From Pseudomonas taiwanensis DSM 21245 (GTDB lineage: Bacteria > Pseudomonadota > Gammaproteobacteria > Pseudomonadales > Pseudomonadaceae), in NCBI RefSeq assembly GCF_000425785.1, contig NZ_AUEC01000016.1:110682-174681 (forward strand): a DNA stretch of 64,000 nucleotides, written 5' to 3'. Position 1 is the stretch's first letter, and every line of letters begins with the position of its first letter. Positions 8,605 to 17,961 of the stretch are shown piece by piece. A program made the position numbers and the translations under genes. The notes below the pieces were generated by a model. That model worked only from the letters and a program-made list of their open reading frames with translations. It did no database searches and was not told where the DNA came from.

Positions 8605-11600
8605 ATTCGCTCCAGTTGCGGCAGCCAGACACGAATCAGCGAGAACAGTCGGTCCAGGTCGATCGGTTTGGCCAGGTAGTCGTTTGCACCCGCCTGCAGG
8701 CAACGCTGCTGGTCATCCTTCATGGCCTTGGCGGTCACGGCGATGATCGGCAGCTTACGCCAACGCGGCTGCTGGCGAATCAGCCGGGTGGCTTCAAAGC
8801 CGTCCATTTCCGGCATCATCACGTCCATCAGCACCAGGTCGATGTCGTCGTGCTGCTCCAGGCGCTCGATGGCCTCACGCCCGTTGCGGCCGATCTCGAC
8901 GATCGCGCCCTTGTGCTCCAGGGCACTGGTCAACGCGAAAATGTTGCGCACATCGTCGTCCACCAGCAACAGCTTGCGCCCCTCGAAGACTCTGTCGCGG
9001 CTGCGGGCAGTCTTGAGCATGCGCTGGCGTTCATGTGACAACTGCGACTCGACTTTGTGCAGGAACAGCGTCACTTCGTCCAGCAGACGTTCCGGAGAAC
9101 GCGCGCCCTTGATAATGATCGAGCGCGAGTACTTGAGCAGGTCGGCTTCTTCCTCGCGCGTGAGGTTGCGTCCGGTATAGACGATCACTGGCGGGAAACT
9201 ACGGATGTCCTCGGCGGTCATGCGTTTGAGCAACTCGTTACCTTGCATGTCCGGCAGCTTCAGGTCGATGATCATGCAGTCGTAGATGTTCTCGCGCAAC
9301 AGCTCCAGCGCTTCCTGCGCCATGGCCACGGCGGTGATCTCGACATCGTCGTCGCCGATCAACCGGGCAATGCTCTCGCGCTGCAGGTCATCGTCCTCGA
9401 CCAGCAGGATGTGCTTGAGCTTCTGGGTCAGCTTGGCTTCCAGGCGGGCGAACACCTCCTTGAGTTCATCACGGCTGGTGGGCTTGACCGCATACCCCAC
9501 CGCGCCCATGTGCATGGCCGCCTCGACCCGGTCTTCCACCGAGATGATATGCACCGGAATGTGCCGGGTCATGGCCTGTTCCTTGAGACGCTGCAGCACG
9601 GTAAGGCCGGAGTGGTCAGGCAGCCGCATGTCCAGCAGGATGGCATCGGGGATGTACTGCACCGCGAGCTCGAAGCCTTCATCGGCCCCCTGGGCCACCA
9701 GGCAGCTGTATCCGAGCTCGTGCGCCAGGTCGAAGAGGATGCGGGCGAAGTTCGGCTCATCCTCGATCACCAGGATGCAACGATTGTCGAACGGCGCTTG
9801 TCCACGGTCATCGTCGAACGCCGGTTTCGGGCGCTTCGGCGCGCTGGGTTGGCTGACCTGGGGCGCAGGTGGCAGCGCATCCATCGCCGGGCGCAGGCTT
9901 TGCGGCTCGATCACCTGATCCTGGGCCTCATAGCGCTCAGGCAGGATCAGACTGAACACACTGCCCTGGCCTGGGCTGCTGTCGACGCTGATCTGCCCAC
10001 CCAGCAGATGCGCCAGGTCGCGGGAAATCGACAGACCGAGGCCAGTGCCACCGTAGCGCCGGTTGCTGCTGCCATCGACCTGGTGGAAGGCGCCGAAGAT
10101 CGCCTCTTGCTGATCGGCGGCAATGCCGATGCCGCTGTCGCGCACCGCGAAGACGATGCCGGTGCCCGCCTGGTGGCTGATGTCCAGGCTGACCTGACCG
10201 TGATCGGTGAACTTGATGGCGTTGGACAGCAGGTTCTTGAGGATCTGCTCCAGACGCTGGCGGTCGGTGAACACGGTGACCGGAACCGACGGCTCGACCC
10301 GCACGGCAAAGGCGAGGCCTTTGTTCTCGGCCAGCGGCAGGAACATACCTTTCAGGCCGTCTACCAGGCGCTCGACCTGGGTAGTTTCGGGACGGACTTC
10401 CAACTTGCCGGCCTCGACCTTGGCGATGTCGAGAATGTCGTTGATCAGGTTCAACAGATCGTTGCCGGCCGAATAGATCGATTCGGCGAACTTGACCTGC
10501 TCTTCGCTGAGGTTGCCCTCGCCGTTCTCGGCCAGCAGCTTGGCCAGGATCAGCGAGCTGTTGAGGGGCGTACGCAGCTCGTGGGACATGTTGGCGAGGA
10601 ACTCGGACTTGTACTTGCTCGAGCGCTGCAGATCATCGGCGCGGGCTTGAAGCTCCTGCTGGGCCTGGTTCAGTTCATCATTCTTGCGGTTCAGCGCGTC
10701 GGTTCGCTCGGACAGCTGTTCGTTGGTCTGTTCCAGTTCCGCCTGCTGGGTCTCCAGATACGCCTGGGACTCCTTGAGCACGCGGGATTGCTCTTCAAGC
10801 TCTTCGTTGGCGGTCTTGAGCTCTTCCTGCTGGACTTGCAACTCTTCATTGAGCTGCTGGGTCTCGGCCAGCACCTCCTGCAAACGTTGACGATAGCGGG
10901 CGCTTTCGATGGAGATGCCCAGGTTGCCGCAGACGCGATCGAGCAACTCGTCATCCCGCGTTTGCAGCGGACGCAAAAAGCCCAGCTCGATCACGCCGTT
11001 GACCCGGCCATCATCGCTGGTCGGCATCAGCAACGCACTGCGCGGCAGGCCGCTGCCCAAGCCGGAACTGAGACGGTAGTAATCGGCAGGCAAGTCGTCC
11101 AGGCGCAACAAGCGCCCTTGACGCACTGCCTGGGCCATCAGCCCTTCACTGTCGCCCAGCACCTGCTCGCGGGCCTGCTCCTCGGCATCCAGGCCGTAGC
11201 TGGCCACGCGGATCAGCCGCCCATGCTCGTCTCGCACGTACACCGCACCGACCACACTGCCCAGGTACCTGGCGAAAAAGCGCAGGATATTGTCGCCTAG
11301 CATCGGCAGGGTCAACTGCCCCAGCACCTGCTCGGCCAACTGGGTCTGGCCGTTGCGCAGCCAGGCCTGATGTTCGAGGCGTTCAGCCGAGCGCTGCTGT
11401 GCCAGCAGGTTATCGTTGTAACTGGTGGACAGCGAAAGCAGGTCACGCCTGCCCAGGTAGGCCAACAAGGCAGTGAGCCCGACGATCAGCAGCACGAACG
11501 CGGATATGGCCGTCACCGTGACGGTACTGACCTTTTCGTTGCGTGCCGAGCGCAACTGCTGTTCGGTGAGAATCAGGTCATCGAACTCCCTACGGATCTC

Positions 11601-12068
11601 GTCAGTGATGCGCTTGCCGCGACCACTGCCTATCAAGGCCTGGTAATTGCCCTGATCGCGACGCAACGCGATCATTCCACTGCCGAATTCGTTCCAGGCC
11701 TGCTGCAGGGCGATCAAGCGGTCGATGCGATCGACCTGCTGCGCGTTGTCCCCGACCAGTTCGCGCAAACTTTTCAGGCTACCCAGAATGCGTGGCTTGG
11801 CCACCTCGTAGGGATCGAGGAAACGTTCTTCACCGGTCAGCAGAAAACCCCGCATTCCAGTTTCCATGTCGATCGAGAGCTTGAGCGTTTCATTGGCATT
11901 GCCAATCACTCGGTCGGTATGCTCCACCCATTGCATGGCCGACAGCAGGTAGTTGATCACCGTGACGAAGGCCACGGCGCCCAGCAGGCCTACGCCCAAA
12001 GGCAGGCTGATGTTACGAGCCAACAGTTTGCGGAAACTTTTCTGGTCCATGGAGGCGGCCTGAGTCAT
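8601..12068 (-). CDS. CHASE3-GAF hybrid sensor histidine kinase with three receivers
   Basis: A 1155-aa sensor. A first transmembrane helix (~residues 25-45), a CHASE3-like periplasmic domain (MRGFLLTGEERFL) and a second transmembrane helix (~190-210) precede a GAF-like domain. A long glutamine-rich coiled coil follows (~380-480). The kinase has H-box LANMSHELRTPLN and N box LLSNAIKFTD. Three REC domains follow, with phospho-Asp in LLDMRLPD, IIDLKLPD and LMDVMMPEMD. The coiled coil between GAF and kinase is the sort of segment CheR/CheB could modify (inference). Start uncertain: ATG at 12068 or 12050, or TTG at 12086, none with a strong ribosome-binding site. Confidence 0.92.
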   Translation of the reverse strand: MTQAASMDQKSFRKLLARNISLPLGVGLLGAVAFVTVINYLLSAMQWVEHTDRVIGNANETLKLSIDMETGMRGFLLTGEERFLDPYEVAKPRILGSLKSLRELVGDNAQQVDRIDRLIALQQAWNEFGSGMIALRRDQGNYQALIGSGRGKRITDEIRREFDDLILTEQQLRSARNEKVSTVTVTAISAFVLLIVGLTALLAYLGRRDLLSLSTSYNDNLLAQQRSAERLEHQAWLRNGQTQLAEQVLGQLTLPMLGDNILRFFARYLGSVVGAVYVRDEHGRLIRVASYGLDAEEQAREQVLGDSEGLMAQAVRQGRLLRLDDLPADYYRLSSGLGSGLPRSALLMPTSDDGRVNGVIELGFLRPLQTRDDELLDRVCGNLGISIESARYRQRLQEVLAETQQLNEELQVQQEELKTANEELEEQSRVLKESQAYLETQQAELEQTNEQLSERTDALNRKNDELNQAQQELQARADDLQRSSKYKSEFLANMSHELRTPLNSSLILAKLLAENGEGNLSEEQVKFAESIYSAGNDLLNLINDILDIAKVEAGKLEVRPETTQVERLVDGLKGMFLPLAENKGLAFAVRVEPSVPVTVFTDRQRLEQILKNLLSNAIKFTDHGQVSLDISHQAGTGIVFAVRDSGIGIAADQQEAIFGAFHQVDGSSNRRYGGTGLGLSISRDLAHLLGGQISVDSSPGQGSVFSLILPERYEAQDQVIEPQSLRPAMDALPPAPQVSQPSAPKRPKPAFDDDRGQAPFDNRCILVIEDEPNFARILFDLAHELGYSCLVAQGADEGFELAVQYIPDAILLDMRLPDHSGLTVLQRLKEQAMTRHIPVHIISVEDRVEAAMHMGAVGYAVKPTSRDELKEVFARLEAKLTQKLKHILLVEDDDLQRESIARLIGDDDVEITAVAMAQEALELLRENIYDCMIIDLKLPDMQGNELLKRMTAEDIRSFPPVIVYTGRNLTREEEADLLKYSRSIIIKGARSPERLLDEVTLFLHKVESQLSHERQRMLKTARSRDRVFEGRKLLLVDDDVRNIFALTSALEHKGAIVEIGRNGREAIERLEQHDDIDLVLMDVMMPEMDGFEATRLIRQQPRWRKLPIIAVTAKAMKDDQQRCLQAGANDYLAKPIDLDRLFSLIRVWLPQLERI

Positions 12069-12325
12069 GAGATAACGCCCGAGCAAAAATTAAAGTCCAT
12101 TGAAACGGTGTAGCGGCCAGTTTCCATTATCTCCAGCCACTTTGCTCACCAGTTACAGCGAGTCTAACCAGCTTTGCCCAGTCTGGCAGGGCATTTAGCC
12201 AGTATTTGAAGGTGACGAACACGAATCGTTCCCTCCCATCGCGTCGGTCGGTATCCTCGGGGGAACTTCTATCATCGCCCGATGAACAGATATACAGACA
12301 CTCCCCTCTCAACAGGACCTGAACC

Positions 12326-12676
12326 ATGCCCCTATTGGTAGTCGAAGACGACGACATCGTACGTTTGCTGATCGTCGAAGTGCTCGACGAAATGGGCTAC
12401 ACCATCGTTCAAGCGGCAGATGCCACCGAAGCCCTGCGCGTGCTTGAAGATGACGGTCAGCCGCTGGATCTACTGATGACCGATGTCGGGTTGCCGGACA
12501 TGCGTGGCGAAGATCTGGCGAAACAAGCCCGCAAGATCCGGCCCTCCCTGCCGGTGTTGTTCGCCAGCGGTTATGCCGAAAGTGTCGACGTGCCCGAGGG
12601 CATGCACTTGATTGGCAAGCCCTTCAGCATCGATCAGTTGCGTGACAAGGTGATGGCGATTCTGGGCGCGCCCTGA
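12326..12676 (+). CDS. Response regulator receiver protein
   Basis: A 116-aa single REC domain: VVEDDDIVR at the start, phospho-Asp in LLMTDVGLPDM (~residue 51), and Lys in LIGKPFSIDQL. It is transcribed away from the large hybrid kinase, with ~250 bp between them, so the two probably share a regulatory region. Like the receiver gene at the other end of the cluster it has no output domain. Confidence 0.88.
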   Translation: MPLLVVEDDDIVRLLIVEVLDEMGYTIVQAADATEALRVLEDDGQPLDLLMTDVGLPDMRGEDLAKQARKIRPSLPVLFASGYAESVDVPEGMHLIGKPFSIDQLRDKVMAILGAP

Positions 12677-12712
12677 CCTCGAATTCAAGGTGGCCGTCCA
12701 AGCGGCACCTGT

Positions 12713-13462
12713 TCAACATTCCCGACGCAGCAGATAGGTGTCCATGATCCACCCCTTGCGCATGCGCGCTTGTTCTCGCACTCGCACAATCTGCCCTTTG
12801 ACCTGCTGCAGCGGGCCCGCGATCAGCAGCTGATCCTCGGTGCCCAAGTAGGCCCCCCAATAAATCGTCAGTTCGGGGTCATCGAGCGTGGCGAACGCGC
12901 ACTGTCCATCGAGCATGACCACCACGTTGTCGATCCTTGCCTGTTCGGCCAGGCGTCTGCCTGGCAGCACTGTCAACGGCTCGCCGATACGATTGAGCGG
13001 AATCTGGTGGCTGGCCGCCAAAGCCTGAACACTGCTGATGCCGGGGATGACTTCCAGCGACAATGCCACACCGAGCTGGCGAACCCGGTCAAGGATGCGC
13101 AAGGTGCTGTCGTACAGGGTCGGGTCCCCCCACAGCAGGAACGCGCCGATATCACCTGGGCGCAATTGGTCGCGCAGTGTACGGGCATACAACTGCGCAC
13201 GCTGTTCATGCCAGTCCTGTACAGCCGCGGCATAGTCGGTGGCTTGGTCATCGCGCTGCGGGTCATCCATCGACACCAGACGATAACTACCGGCCGCAGC
13301 GTGCTGCTCAAGGACACGCCTGCGCAACTGCACCAATTCATCTTTGTCCGCGCCCTTTTCAAGCACGAAGAAAACACTGGCGCGTTTGAGCGCATCGATG
13401 GCCTGCAGCGTCACCTGGCGCGGATCACCCGCCCCAATGCCAATCAGCAGGAGTGTATGCAT
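12713..13462 (-). CDS. cobF: Precorrin-6A synthase (deacetylating)
   Basis: This 249-aa tetrapyrrole methyltransferase begins with LLIGIGAGDPRQVTLQAI and has the second family motif LLWGDPTLYDSTLRIL (~residue 110) followed by EVIPGISSVQALAA. These features identify CobF, which methylates C-1 of precorrin-5 and releases acetate in the aerobic cobalamin pathway. The start is the ATG at 13462, preceded by GGAAAAGACG. A longer in-frame extension has no family similarity. It stands alone here; the other cob genes must lie elsewhere. Confidence 0.92.
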   Translation of the reverse strand: MHTLLLIGIGAGDPRQVTLQAIDALKRASVFFVLEKGADKDELVQLRRRVLEQHAAAGSYRLVSMDDPQRDDQATDYAAAVQDWHEQRAQLYARTLRDQLRPGDIGAFLLWGDPTLYDSTLRILDRVRQLGVALSLEVIPGISSVQALAASHQIPLNRIGEPLTVLPGRRLAEQARIDNVVVMLDGQCAFATLDDPELTIYWGAYLGTEDQLLIAGPLQQVKGQIVRVREQARMRKGWIMDTYLLRREC

Positions 13463-13579
13463 CGTCTTTTCCGCCGAGTTTTCCTCATGGTAGTGGAAAA
13501 ACAAGGCCTGGAGGCAGTGCAAACTTTTCGGGCTATCTACTATGTCGACCTATTGGTCAGCCCACAAACGCCTTAGGCT

Positions 13580-13707
13580 CTGTACGAAAAGCCTTGATAC
13601 TCGGTGATGCTGCGTTGAAAACAACCCCGGAATGCTCATGTCCGGAAACTCAGCTTCCTCGGCTGTTTTCGCCTTGCCTGACCTTCGTCTTATGCCTTTT
13701 CACACAG
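13580..13707. repeat. Palindromic MITE-like element, copy 2
   Basis: This ~128-bp palindrome is clearly homologous to the element at 5322-5454. It has the same left end (CTGTACGAAAAG), right end (reverse complement CTGTGTGAAAAG), the TTGAAAACA / TGTTTTCG arms, and the flanking text GATGCTGCG and CTTGCCTGACCTTCGTCT. It sits between cobF and the porin gene, both on the minus strand, where it may also act as a terminator. The central part is shorter than in copy 1. Confidence 0.7.
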
Positions 13708-13733
13708 CGCTAGAGCATCAGGCCCGTCGTACA

Positions 13734-15035
13734 TCACCAGAGCGAGAAGTTGTAGCTCACAATCACCCGTGTCTCATCCATATCGCGCGCCCACTTCTCG
13801 TAGTTGCTGCGATAGGTGGAGTTTCGCAGGCGCACGCTGACATCCTTGAAAGTGCCGCGCTGTACCTGGTATTTGAGCTCGGTGTCGCGCTCCCATTCCT
13901 TACCCTCGGCATTGCTGCCTGGGACCTTGATGCTGTCACCGTTGATATAGCGGGTGAAGAACGTCAGCCCGGGCACACCCAGGGCTTTGAAGTCATAGTC
14001 ATAACGCACTTGCCAGGACCGCTCCTGGGCGGCGGCGAAGTCATTGACCTGGGCGTAGTTGACCAGGTAGGGGTTGCTGCCGTCGAGGTACGGCATGGCG
14101 CTTTCGCCATACATCCGCTGCCAGCCGGCGCTGACCTTGTGTCCACCCAGGCTGTAGCCGAGCATGCCGCTGAAGGCGCGGTGGTCGATTTCGCCGGCGC
14201 GGGCATTGCCGATATCGTCGCTCTTGATCACCCGCAGGTCGGCCGACAGGCTGCCCACCGACAGGGGCTGGTTGGCCACTACGCCGAGGAAGTGCTGGCG
14301 ATAGATGTTTTCCAGCTTGGACACCTGGTAGGTAGCGGTGACCCGGTCATTGAAACGGTAGTCCAGACCGGCCAGATCGAAGTGGTCGGCCTCGATATCG
14401 CAGGCATAACGCTTGTTCTTGCAATGCACGCGGATATCCTGCCGGTCGGTAGAGTCCCGTGCGGTGTAAGTGTTTAGGCGGGCCAGGGTGAACTTCAGGT
14501 CGCGCACTTCTTCGGAAGTCAGCATGAAGCCGTGGAACAGGGTCGGAAGCAGACGGCCATCGTTGTACTTGAGCAACGGCATATCGGGCATCATGGAGCC
14601 GTACTTGAGCACGGTATTGGATACCTTGACCTTGGCCGCGAGCCCCATCTTTGCATACTGATCGGCAGAGTGGCGTGGGTCGTGGCCAGAGGACGGCATC
14701 AATCCGCTGTTGCTGTCCGCCGGACTGGAATCGAGCTTGAAGCCGACCATGCCCAGCGCATCCACGCCAACACCAACCGGCCCTTGGGTGTAACCGGACT
14801 GCACATTCAGGATGAAGCCTTGCGCCCACTCTTCACGCTTGGAAGCGCCCTGGCTGGAACTGCTGTGACCATCGCGAAAATCCCGGTTGAAGTAGACATT
14901 GCGTGCTTCGACCTTGGCACTGCTGTCTTCAAGAAAACCGGCGGCCTGGGCATCGACGCCGGCACACAGAAGAAACAGGCCGGCAACACGGCGCCCGGGG
15001 GCGAGAGGAAAAGGGGCAAACATGCGGGGGAACAT
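13734..15035 (-). CDS. OprD-family outer-membrane porin
   Basis: About 433 aa. The N-terminal signal peptide ends near LLCAGVDAQA. The mature part begins GFLEDSSAKVEARNVYFNRDF, matching the usual OprD start, and the chain ends in an aromatic residue (SYNFSLW) as outer-membrane barrels do. OprD-type porins form 18-stranded barrels for uptake of amino acids, peptides or organic acids; the substrate here is unknown. Start uncertain: ATG at 15035 or 15023 gives a sensible signal peptide, while a TTG at 15089 would add 18 residues with no ribosome-binding site. Confidence 0.88.
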   Translation of the reverse strand: MFPRMFAPFPLAPGRRVAGLFLLCAGVDAQAAGFLEDSSAKVEARNVYFNRDFRDGHSSSSQGASKREEWAQGFILNVQSGYTQGPVGVGVDALGMVGFKLDSSPADSNSGLMPSSGHDPRHSADQYAKMGLAAKVKVSNTVLKYGSMMPDMPLLKYNDGRLLPTLFHGFMLTSEEVRDLKFTLARLNTYTARDSTDRQDIRVHCKNKRYACDIEADHFDLAGLDYRFNDRVTATYQVSKLENIYRQHFLGVVANQPLSVGSLSADLRVIKSDDIGNARAGEIDHRAFSGMLGYSLGGHKVSAGWQRMYGESAMPYLDGSNPYLVNYAQVNDFAAAQERSWQVRYDYDFKALGVPGLTFFTRYINGDSIKVPGSNAEGKEWERDTELKYQVQRGTFKDVSVRLRNSTYRSNYEKWARDMDETRVIVSYNFSLW

Positions 15036-15252
15036 CCAGAAATAAGGCGAAAACAATCCGCGAGCAACAAGCGACGCGGCAATGCGCAATGGCCAAACAT
15101 TGGGCGGCCATCATCTGAAATGGTCACGTAACCGCTCTGGTACGCACCATTGGACCATGGTCTAAAAGGCCCCGCAGAGCACGCCAAAAGCGTTAAAGAT
15201 CGCGGTTCAAAAAACGTGTAAAGTTCCCACCTTACTTATAAAAAGTTTGCGG

Positions 15253-15280
15253 TTTACCCACTAGCAACGGGTGCTACACT
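15253..15280 (+). promoter_or_regulatory. Likely sigma-70 promoter of the Tur gene
   Basis: TTTACC and TACACT are separated by 16 bp, ~100 bp upstream of the GTG start of the H-NS-like gene, within an AT-rich stretch unlike the surrounding coding DNA. The rest of the 15,090-15,380 intergenic region shows no open frame. Confidence 0.45.
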
Positions 15281-15380
15281 CGTTATCAGCGAACAGCTGA
15301 TACCCACCCACGTGGCCGGCGTTTATCTTTCTCCCATGTTCGTCACGCCCCGCCACGAATGACGTACAGGAGTGAAAACA

Positions 15381-15740
15381 GTGTCCAGACTTGCAGAGTT
15401 TCGTGCTGCCGAAAAAGCGCTCCAGGAACAGATGGCTCAACTGGAGGCGCTGAAAAAGGATGCCGGCCTAAAACGCGAAATCGAATTCGAGCAGAAACTA
15501 GTCGGCCTGATGAAAAGCTATGACAAAAGTCTGCGCGATATCATCGCCATCCTTGACCCCAAAGCCGTTACCCGGGTTTCGAGCGCAGCGCCGAAACAGC
15601 AGCGCCGCCCCCGCGTGGTGAAAGTCTACGAAAACCCGCATACCGGCGAGCTGATCGAAACCAAAGGCGGCAATCACCGAGGCTTGAAGGCTTGGAAGGA
15701 GCAATACGGCGCCAGCACGGTGGAAAGTTGGGTGCGCTGA
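15381..15740 (+). CDS. turB: MvaT/Tur family H-NS-like nucleoid protein
   Basis: A 119-aa xenogeneic silencer. The N-terminal half is a coiled-coil oligomerisation region (SRLAEFRAAEKALQEQMAQL). The C-terminal half has the AT-hook-like MvaT DNA-binding core: KVYENPHTGELIETKGGNHR, then LKAWKEQYG. AGGAG 8 bp upstream decides for the GTG at 15381; a GTG at 15372 overlaps that site. It binds AT-rich DNA and would be expected to silence foreign DNA such as the AT-rich prophage cargo at 22-27 kb. The assignment to the turB paralogue rests on remembered gene order next to gloA. Confidence 0.85.
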   Translation: MSRLAEFRAAEKALQEQMAQLEALKKDAGLKREIEFEQKLVGLMKSYDKSLRDIIAILDPKAVTRVSSAAPKQQRRPRVVKVYENPHTGELIETKGGNHRGLKAWKEQYGASTVESWVR

Positions 15741-15851
15741 TGAAACGTCCACGCACACTTCACGCTTTTTTCACATCGACTCCCCCAGTATCGAGACAGC
15801 TAAAGGACTAGCGACCCCATCACGCGCCCGCACATGCGGGCCTCTAATTCC

Positions 15852-15884
15852 AGCGCCCTGCCTCATGCAGGGCGCTTTCATTTG
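15852..15884 (+). terminator. Intrinsic terminator after the Tur gene
   Basis: AGCGCCCTGC and GCAGGGCGCT form a perfect 10-bp stem with a short loop, followed by TTTCATTT. It lies ~110 bp after the Tur stop codon and before gloA. Confidence 0.75.
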
Positions 15885-15965
15885 CGCAATCGGTTCACTG
15901 CCGTATCATGACACCCTGTCTGTTTTTCGCTGGTGCCTAGCCGCCAGCCCGTCTCAGGAGTACCT

Positions 15966-16493
15966 ATGAGCCTGCACGAACTGCACTCGCTGCCTGGCGT
16001 TACCGCCCGGCCAGACGCCGCTACCGCCAACTTCGTCTTCAACCACACCATGCTGCGGGTCAAGGACATCGAGAAGTCCCTAGACTTCTACACCCGCGTC
16101 CTGGGCTTTAGCCTGGTGGACAAGCGTGACTTCCCGGAAGCCGAATTCAGCCTGTACTTCCTGGCCCTGGTCGACCCGGCGCACATCCCAGCCGACGATG
16201 CCGAACGCCACCAGTGGATGAAGTCGATTCCAGGCGTTCTGGAGCTGACCCACAACCACGGCACCGAGAGCGACCCGGCGTTCGCCTACCACAACGGCAA
16301 CACCGACCCACGCGGCTTTGGCCACATCTGCATCTCGGTGCCGGACGTGCGCGCAGCCTGCGAACGCTTCGAAGCGCTGGACGTTCCGTTCCAGAAGCGC
16401 CTGAGCGACGGGCGCATGAAGCACCTGGCATTCGTCAAGGACCCCGATGGCTACTGGGTCGAAGTCATCCAGCCGACCGAACTCAAGGACTGA
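15966..16493 (+). CDS. gloA: Lactoylglutathione lyase (glyoxalase I)
   Basis: A 175-aa glyoxalase I. NHTMLRVKDIEKSLDFYTRV opens the first beta-alpha-beta-beta-beta unit with a metal ligand. ELTHNHGTE carries the glutamate ligand, GFGHICISVPD the histidine and WVEVIQP the last glutamate. It isomerises the methylglyoxal-glutathione hemithioacetal to S-lactoylglutathione in the cytosol. Length fits the ~175-residue (Zn-type, longer) pseudomonad form. CAGGAG precedes the ATG at 15966; an in-frame ATG at 15933 has no ribosome-binding site. Confidence 0.93.
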   Translation: MSLHELHSLPGVTARPDAATANFVFNHTMLRVKDIEKSLDFYTRVLGFSLVDKRDFPEAEFSLYFLALVDPAHIPADDAERHQWMKSIPGVLELTHNHGTESDPAFAYHNGNTDPRGFGHICISVPDVRAACERFEALDVPFQKRLSDGRMKHLAFVKDPDGYWVEVIQPTELKD

Positions 16494-16590
16494 TCTTTCG
16501 TCGGTTCGCGCTCGTCGGGCCGGGAACTCCCGGCACCTTGCTGTGGTATATGAAGGTAACGGCTTCACATGCCACAGCGAGGTAAGGACG

Positions 16591-16833
16591 ATGCAAACCC
16601 TTCACTGTGAATACCGCGACCACACCATCACCGCCAGCGTGATGCCCCACCCGGACTCTCCCCTGCCCTACGCGGCCGGATGCCTGATCACAGATCCCGA
16701 AGGCCATACCAGCCGACGCATTTCGATGCCGATGAAGTTCTTTGCCGACCTGGACAACGCCCAGCATGTGTCACTGGCCCATGGCAAGGCATTGGTGGAC
16801 CAGCGGCTGGATGGAGGCCACAAAGCATTTTGA
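16591..16833 (+). CDS. Small conserved-looking hypothetical protein
   Basis: An 80-aa protein with no family I can name. It is acidic-neutral, has no signal peptide or membrane segment, and reads as a compact beta-rich fold (LHCEYRDHTITASVMP, LITDPEGHTSRRISMP). The ribosome-binding site GGTAAGGA lies just upstream of the ATG. It follows gloA by ~100 bp and ends just before a REP palindrome. Confidence 0.65.
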   Translation: MQTLHCEYRDHTITASVMPHPDSPLPYAAGCLITDPEGHTSRRISMPMKFFADLDNAQHVSLAHGKALVDQRLDGGHKAF

Positions 16834-16839
16834 TCGAAT

Positions 16840-16884
16840 GCCGGCTCCTGCAGGCGCGCGGGACGCCTGCGGGAGCTTGCCGGC
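16840..16884. repeat. REP-type palindrome
   Basis: GCCGGCTCCTGCAGGCG and CGCCTGCGGGAGCTTGCCGGC form an imperfect 45-bp palindrome between two converging genes. It has the GCCGGC ends and CTCCTGCAGG/CCTGCGGGAG arms typical of P. putida REP sequences. It may stabilise both 3' ends or act as terminator. Confidence 0.7.
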
Positions 16885-16887
16885 GAC

Positions 16888-17709
16888 TCAAAGGTCCCGC
16901 GCGTAAGCCACTGCTGCCTCGACCTGAGCCTTCGACGGTCTTACGCCCGTGTACAACACGAATTGCTCCAGCGCCTGCAGGGCGATGACCTCCAACCCAG
17001 TGATCACCGGCTTGCCCAATGCTTCAGCGCGGCGGATCAGCGGTGTGCGCGCTGGCATCGCCACCACGTCGAACACTCGCTCGGCCGCGGCGATGGCCTC
17101 TTCGGAAAATGCCAGTTGCTCAGCCTCGGGACCACCTGCCATGCCGATCGGCGTCACATTCACCAACATCGGAGGGCAGCGATCGCCCAGTTCGGCCAGC
17201 CAACGATAACCGCAGGCATCGGCCAACTGCCGACCGGCCTGCTCGTTACGGGCAACGAGGGTGCCCTGACGGAAACCGGCATCACGCAGCGCATGGGCCA
17301 CCGCCTTGGCCATGCCGCCACTGCCCCGCAGCGCAAACGCCGTGCCGGGGTCGACCTGGTGCTGTTCCAGCAATTGCCGAACGGCGAGGTAATCTGTGTT
17401 GTAGGCCTTCAGGTAGCCCTTGGTATTGACCAGCGTATTGACCGACTCGATGACGGCGGCGGAAGGGTCGACTTCATCCACCAATGCCATGCAGGCCTCC
17501 TTGTATGGCATGGACACCCCACATCCACGGATGCCCAGCGCACGAATACCCGCCACCGCCGCCGGCAGGTCATCGGTGGTCATGGCCTTGTAGTAAAAGT
17601 CCAGGCCCAGTTGCTGGTAGAGGTGGTTGTGAAACCGCACGCCAAAGGTACCCGGTCGCCCGGCCAGGGAAATGCACAACTGGGTGTCTTTGCTGGGAGA
17701 TGTCGCCAT
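16888..17709 (-). CDS. Shikimate dehydrogenase-like oxidoreductase
   Basis: A 273-aa AroE-family protein. The N-terminal substrate domain has GCGVSMPYKE with the catalytic-type lysine (canonical AroE has NVTxPxK), and NTD (AYNTDYLA) with the conserved aspartate follows. The Rossmann part is built around LRGSGGMAKAVAHAL and the C-terminus has TPIGMAGG and LEVIALQALEQF. The altered motif suggests a quinate/shikimate-like or otherwise divergent member rather than the housekeeping AroE. GGAG precedes the ATG at 17709. Confidence 0.85.
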   Translation of the reverse strand: MATSPSKDTQLCISLAGRPGTFGVRFHNHLYQQLGLDFYYKAMTTDDLPAAVAGIRALGIRGCGVSMPYKEACMALVDEVDPSAAVIESVNTLVNTKGYLKAYNTDYLAVRQLLEQHQVDPGTAFALRGSGGMAKAVAHALRDAGFRQGTLVARNEQAGRQLADACGYRWLAELGDRCPPMLVNVTPIGMAGGPEAEQLAFSEEAIAAAERVFDVVAMPARTPLIRRAEALGKPVITGLEVIALQALEQFVLYTGVRPSKAQVEAAVAYARDL

Positions 17710-17961
17710 TACCGGCTCCTTACTCGTCACTGAATCGGTTATGCAGCCTAACAGAGACCTGTGGTGGCGTCCCTTACACAACCTTTACCGTCTCCCTGCG
17801 CTCAGCTGACAGTCGCCTGGGTCATAGTGGAGGTACACGCCCCCCTGAACCGTCAGGTCGCCGGTGATCGTTGATAAAGCTAATGACCACTATCGAGGAA
17901 GTTGATTTCAAACCTCTCTGGCTGCTGCGTAAGGTAGGGCCATGTTTTACAGGAGGTCCAC

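Noticed and set aside
9057..11300. 747-codon open frame on the plus strand inside the hybrid kinase gene
   Set aside because: High GC makes long antisense frames common. The minus strand encodes clear kinase and receiver motifs, and the antisense product shows no domain.
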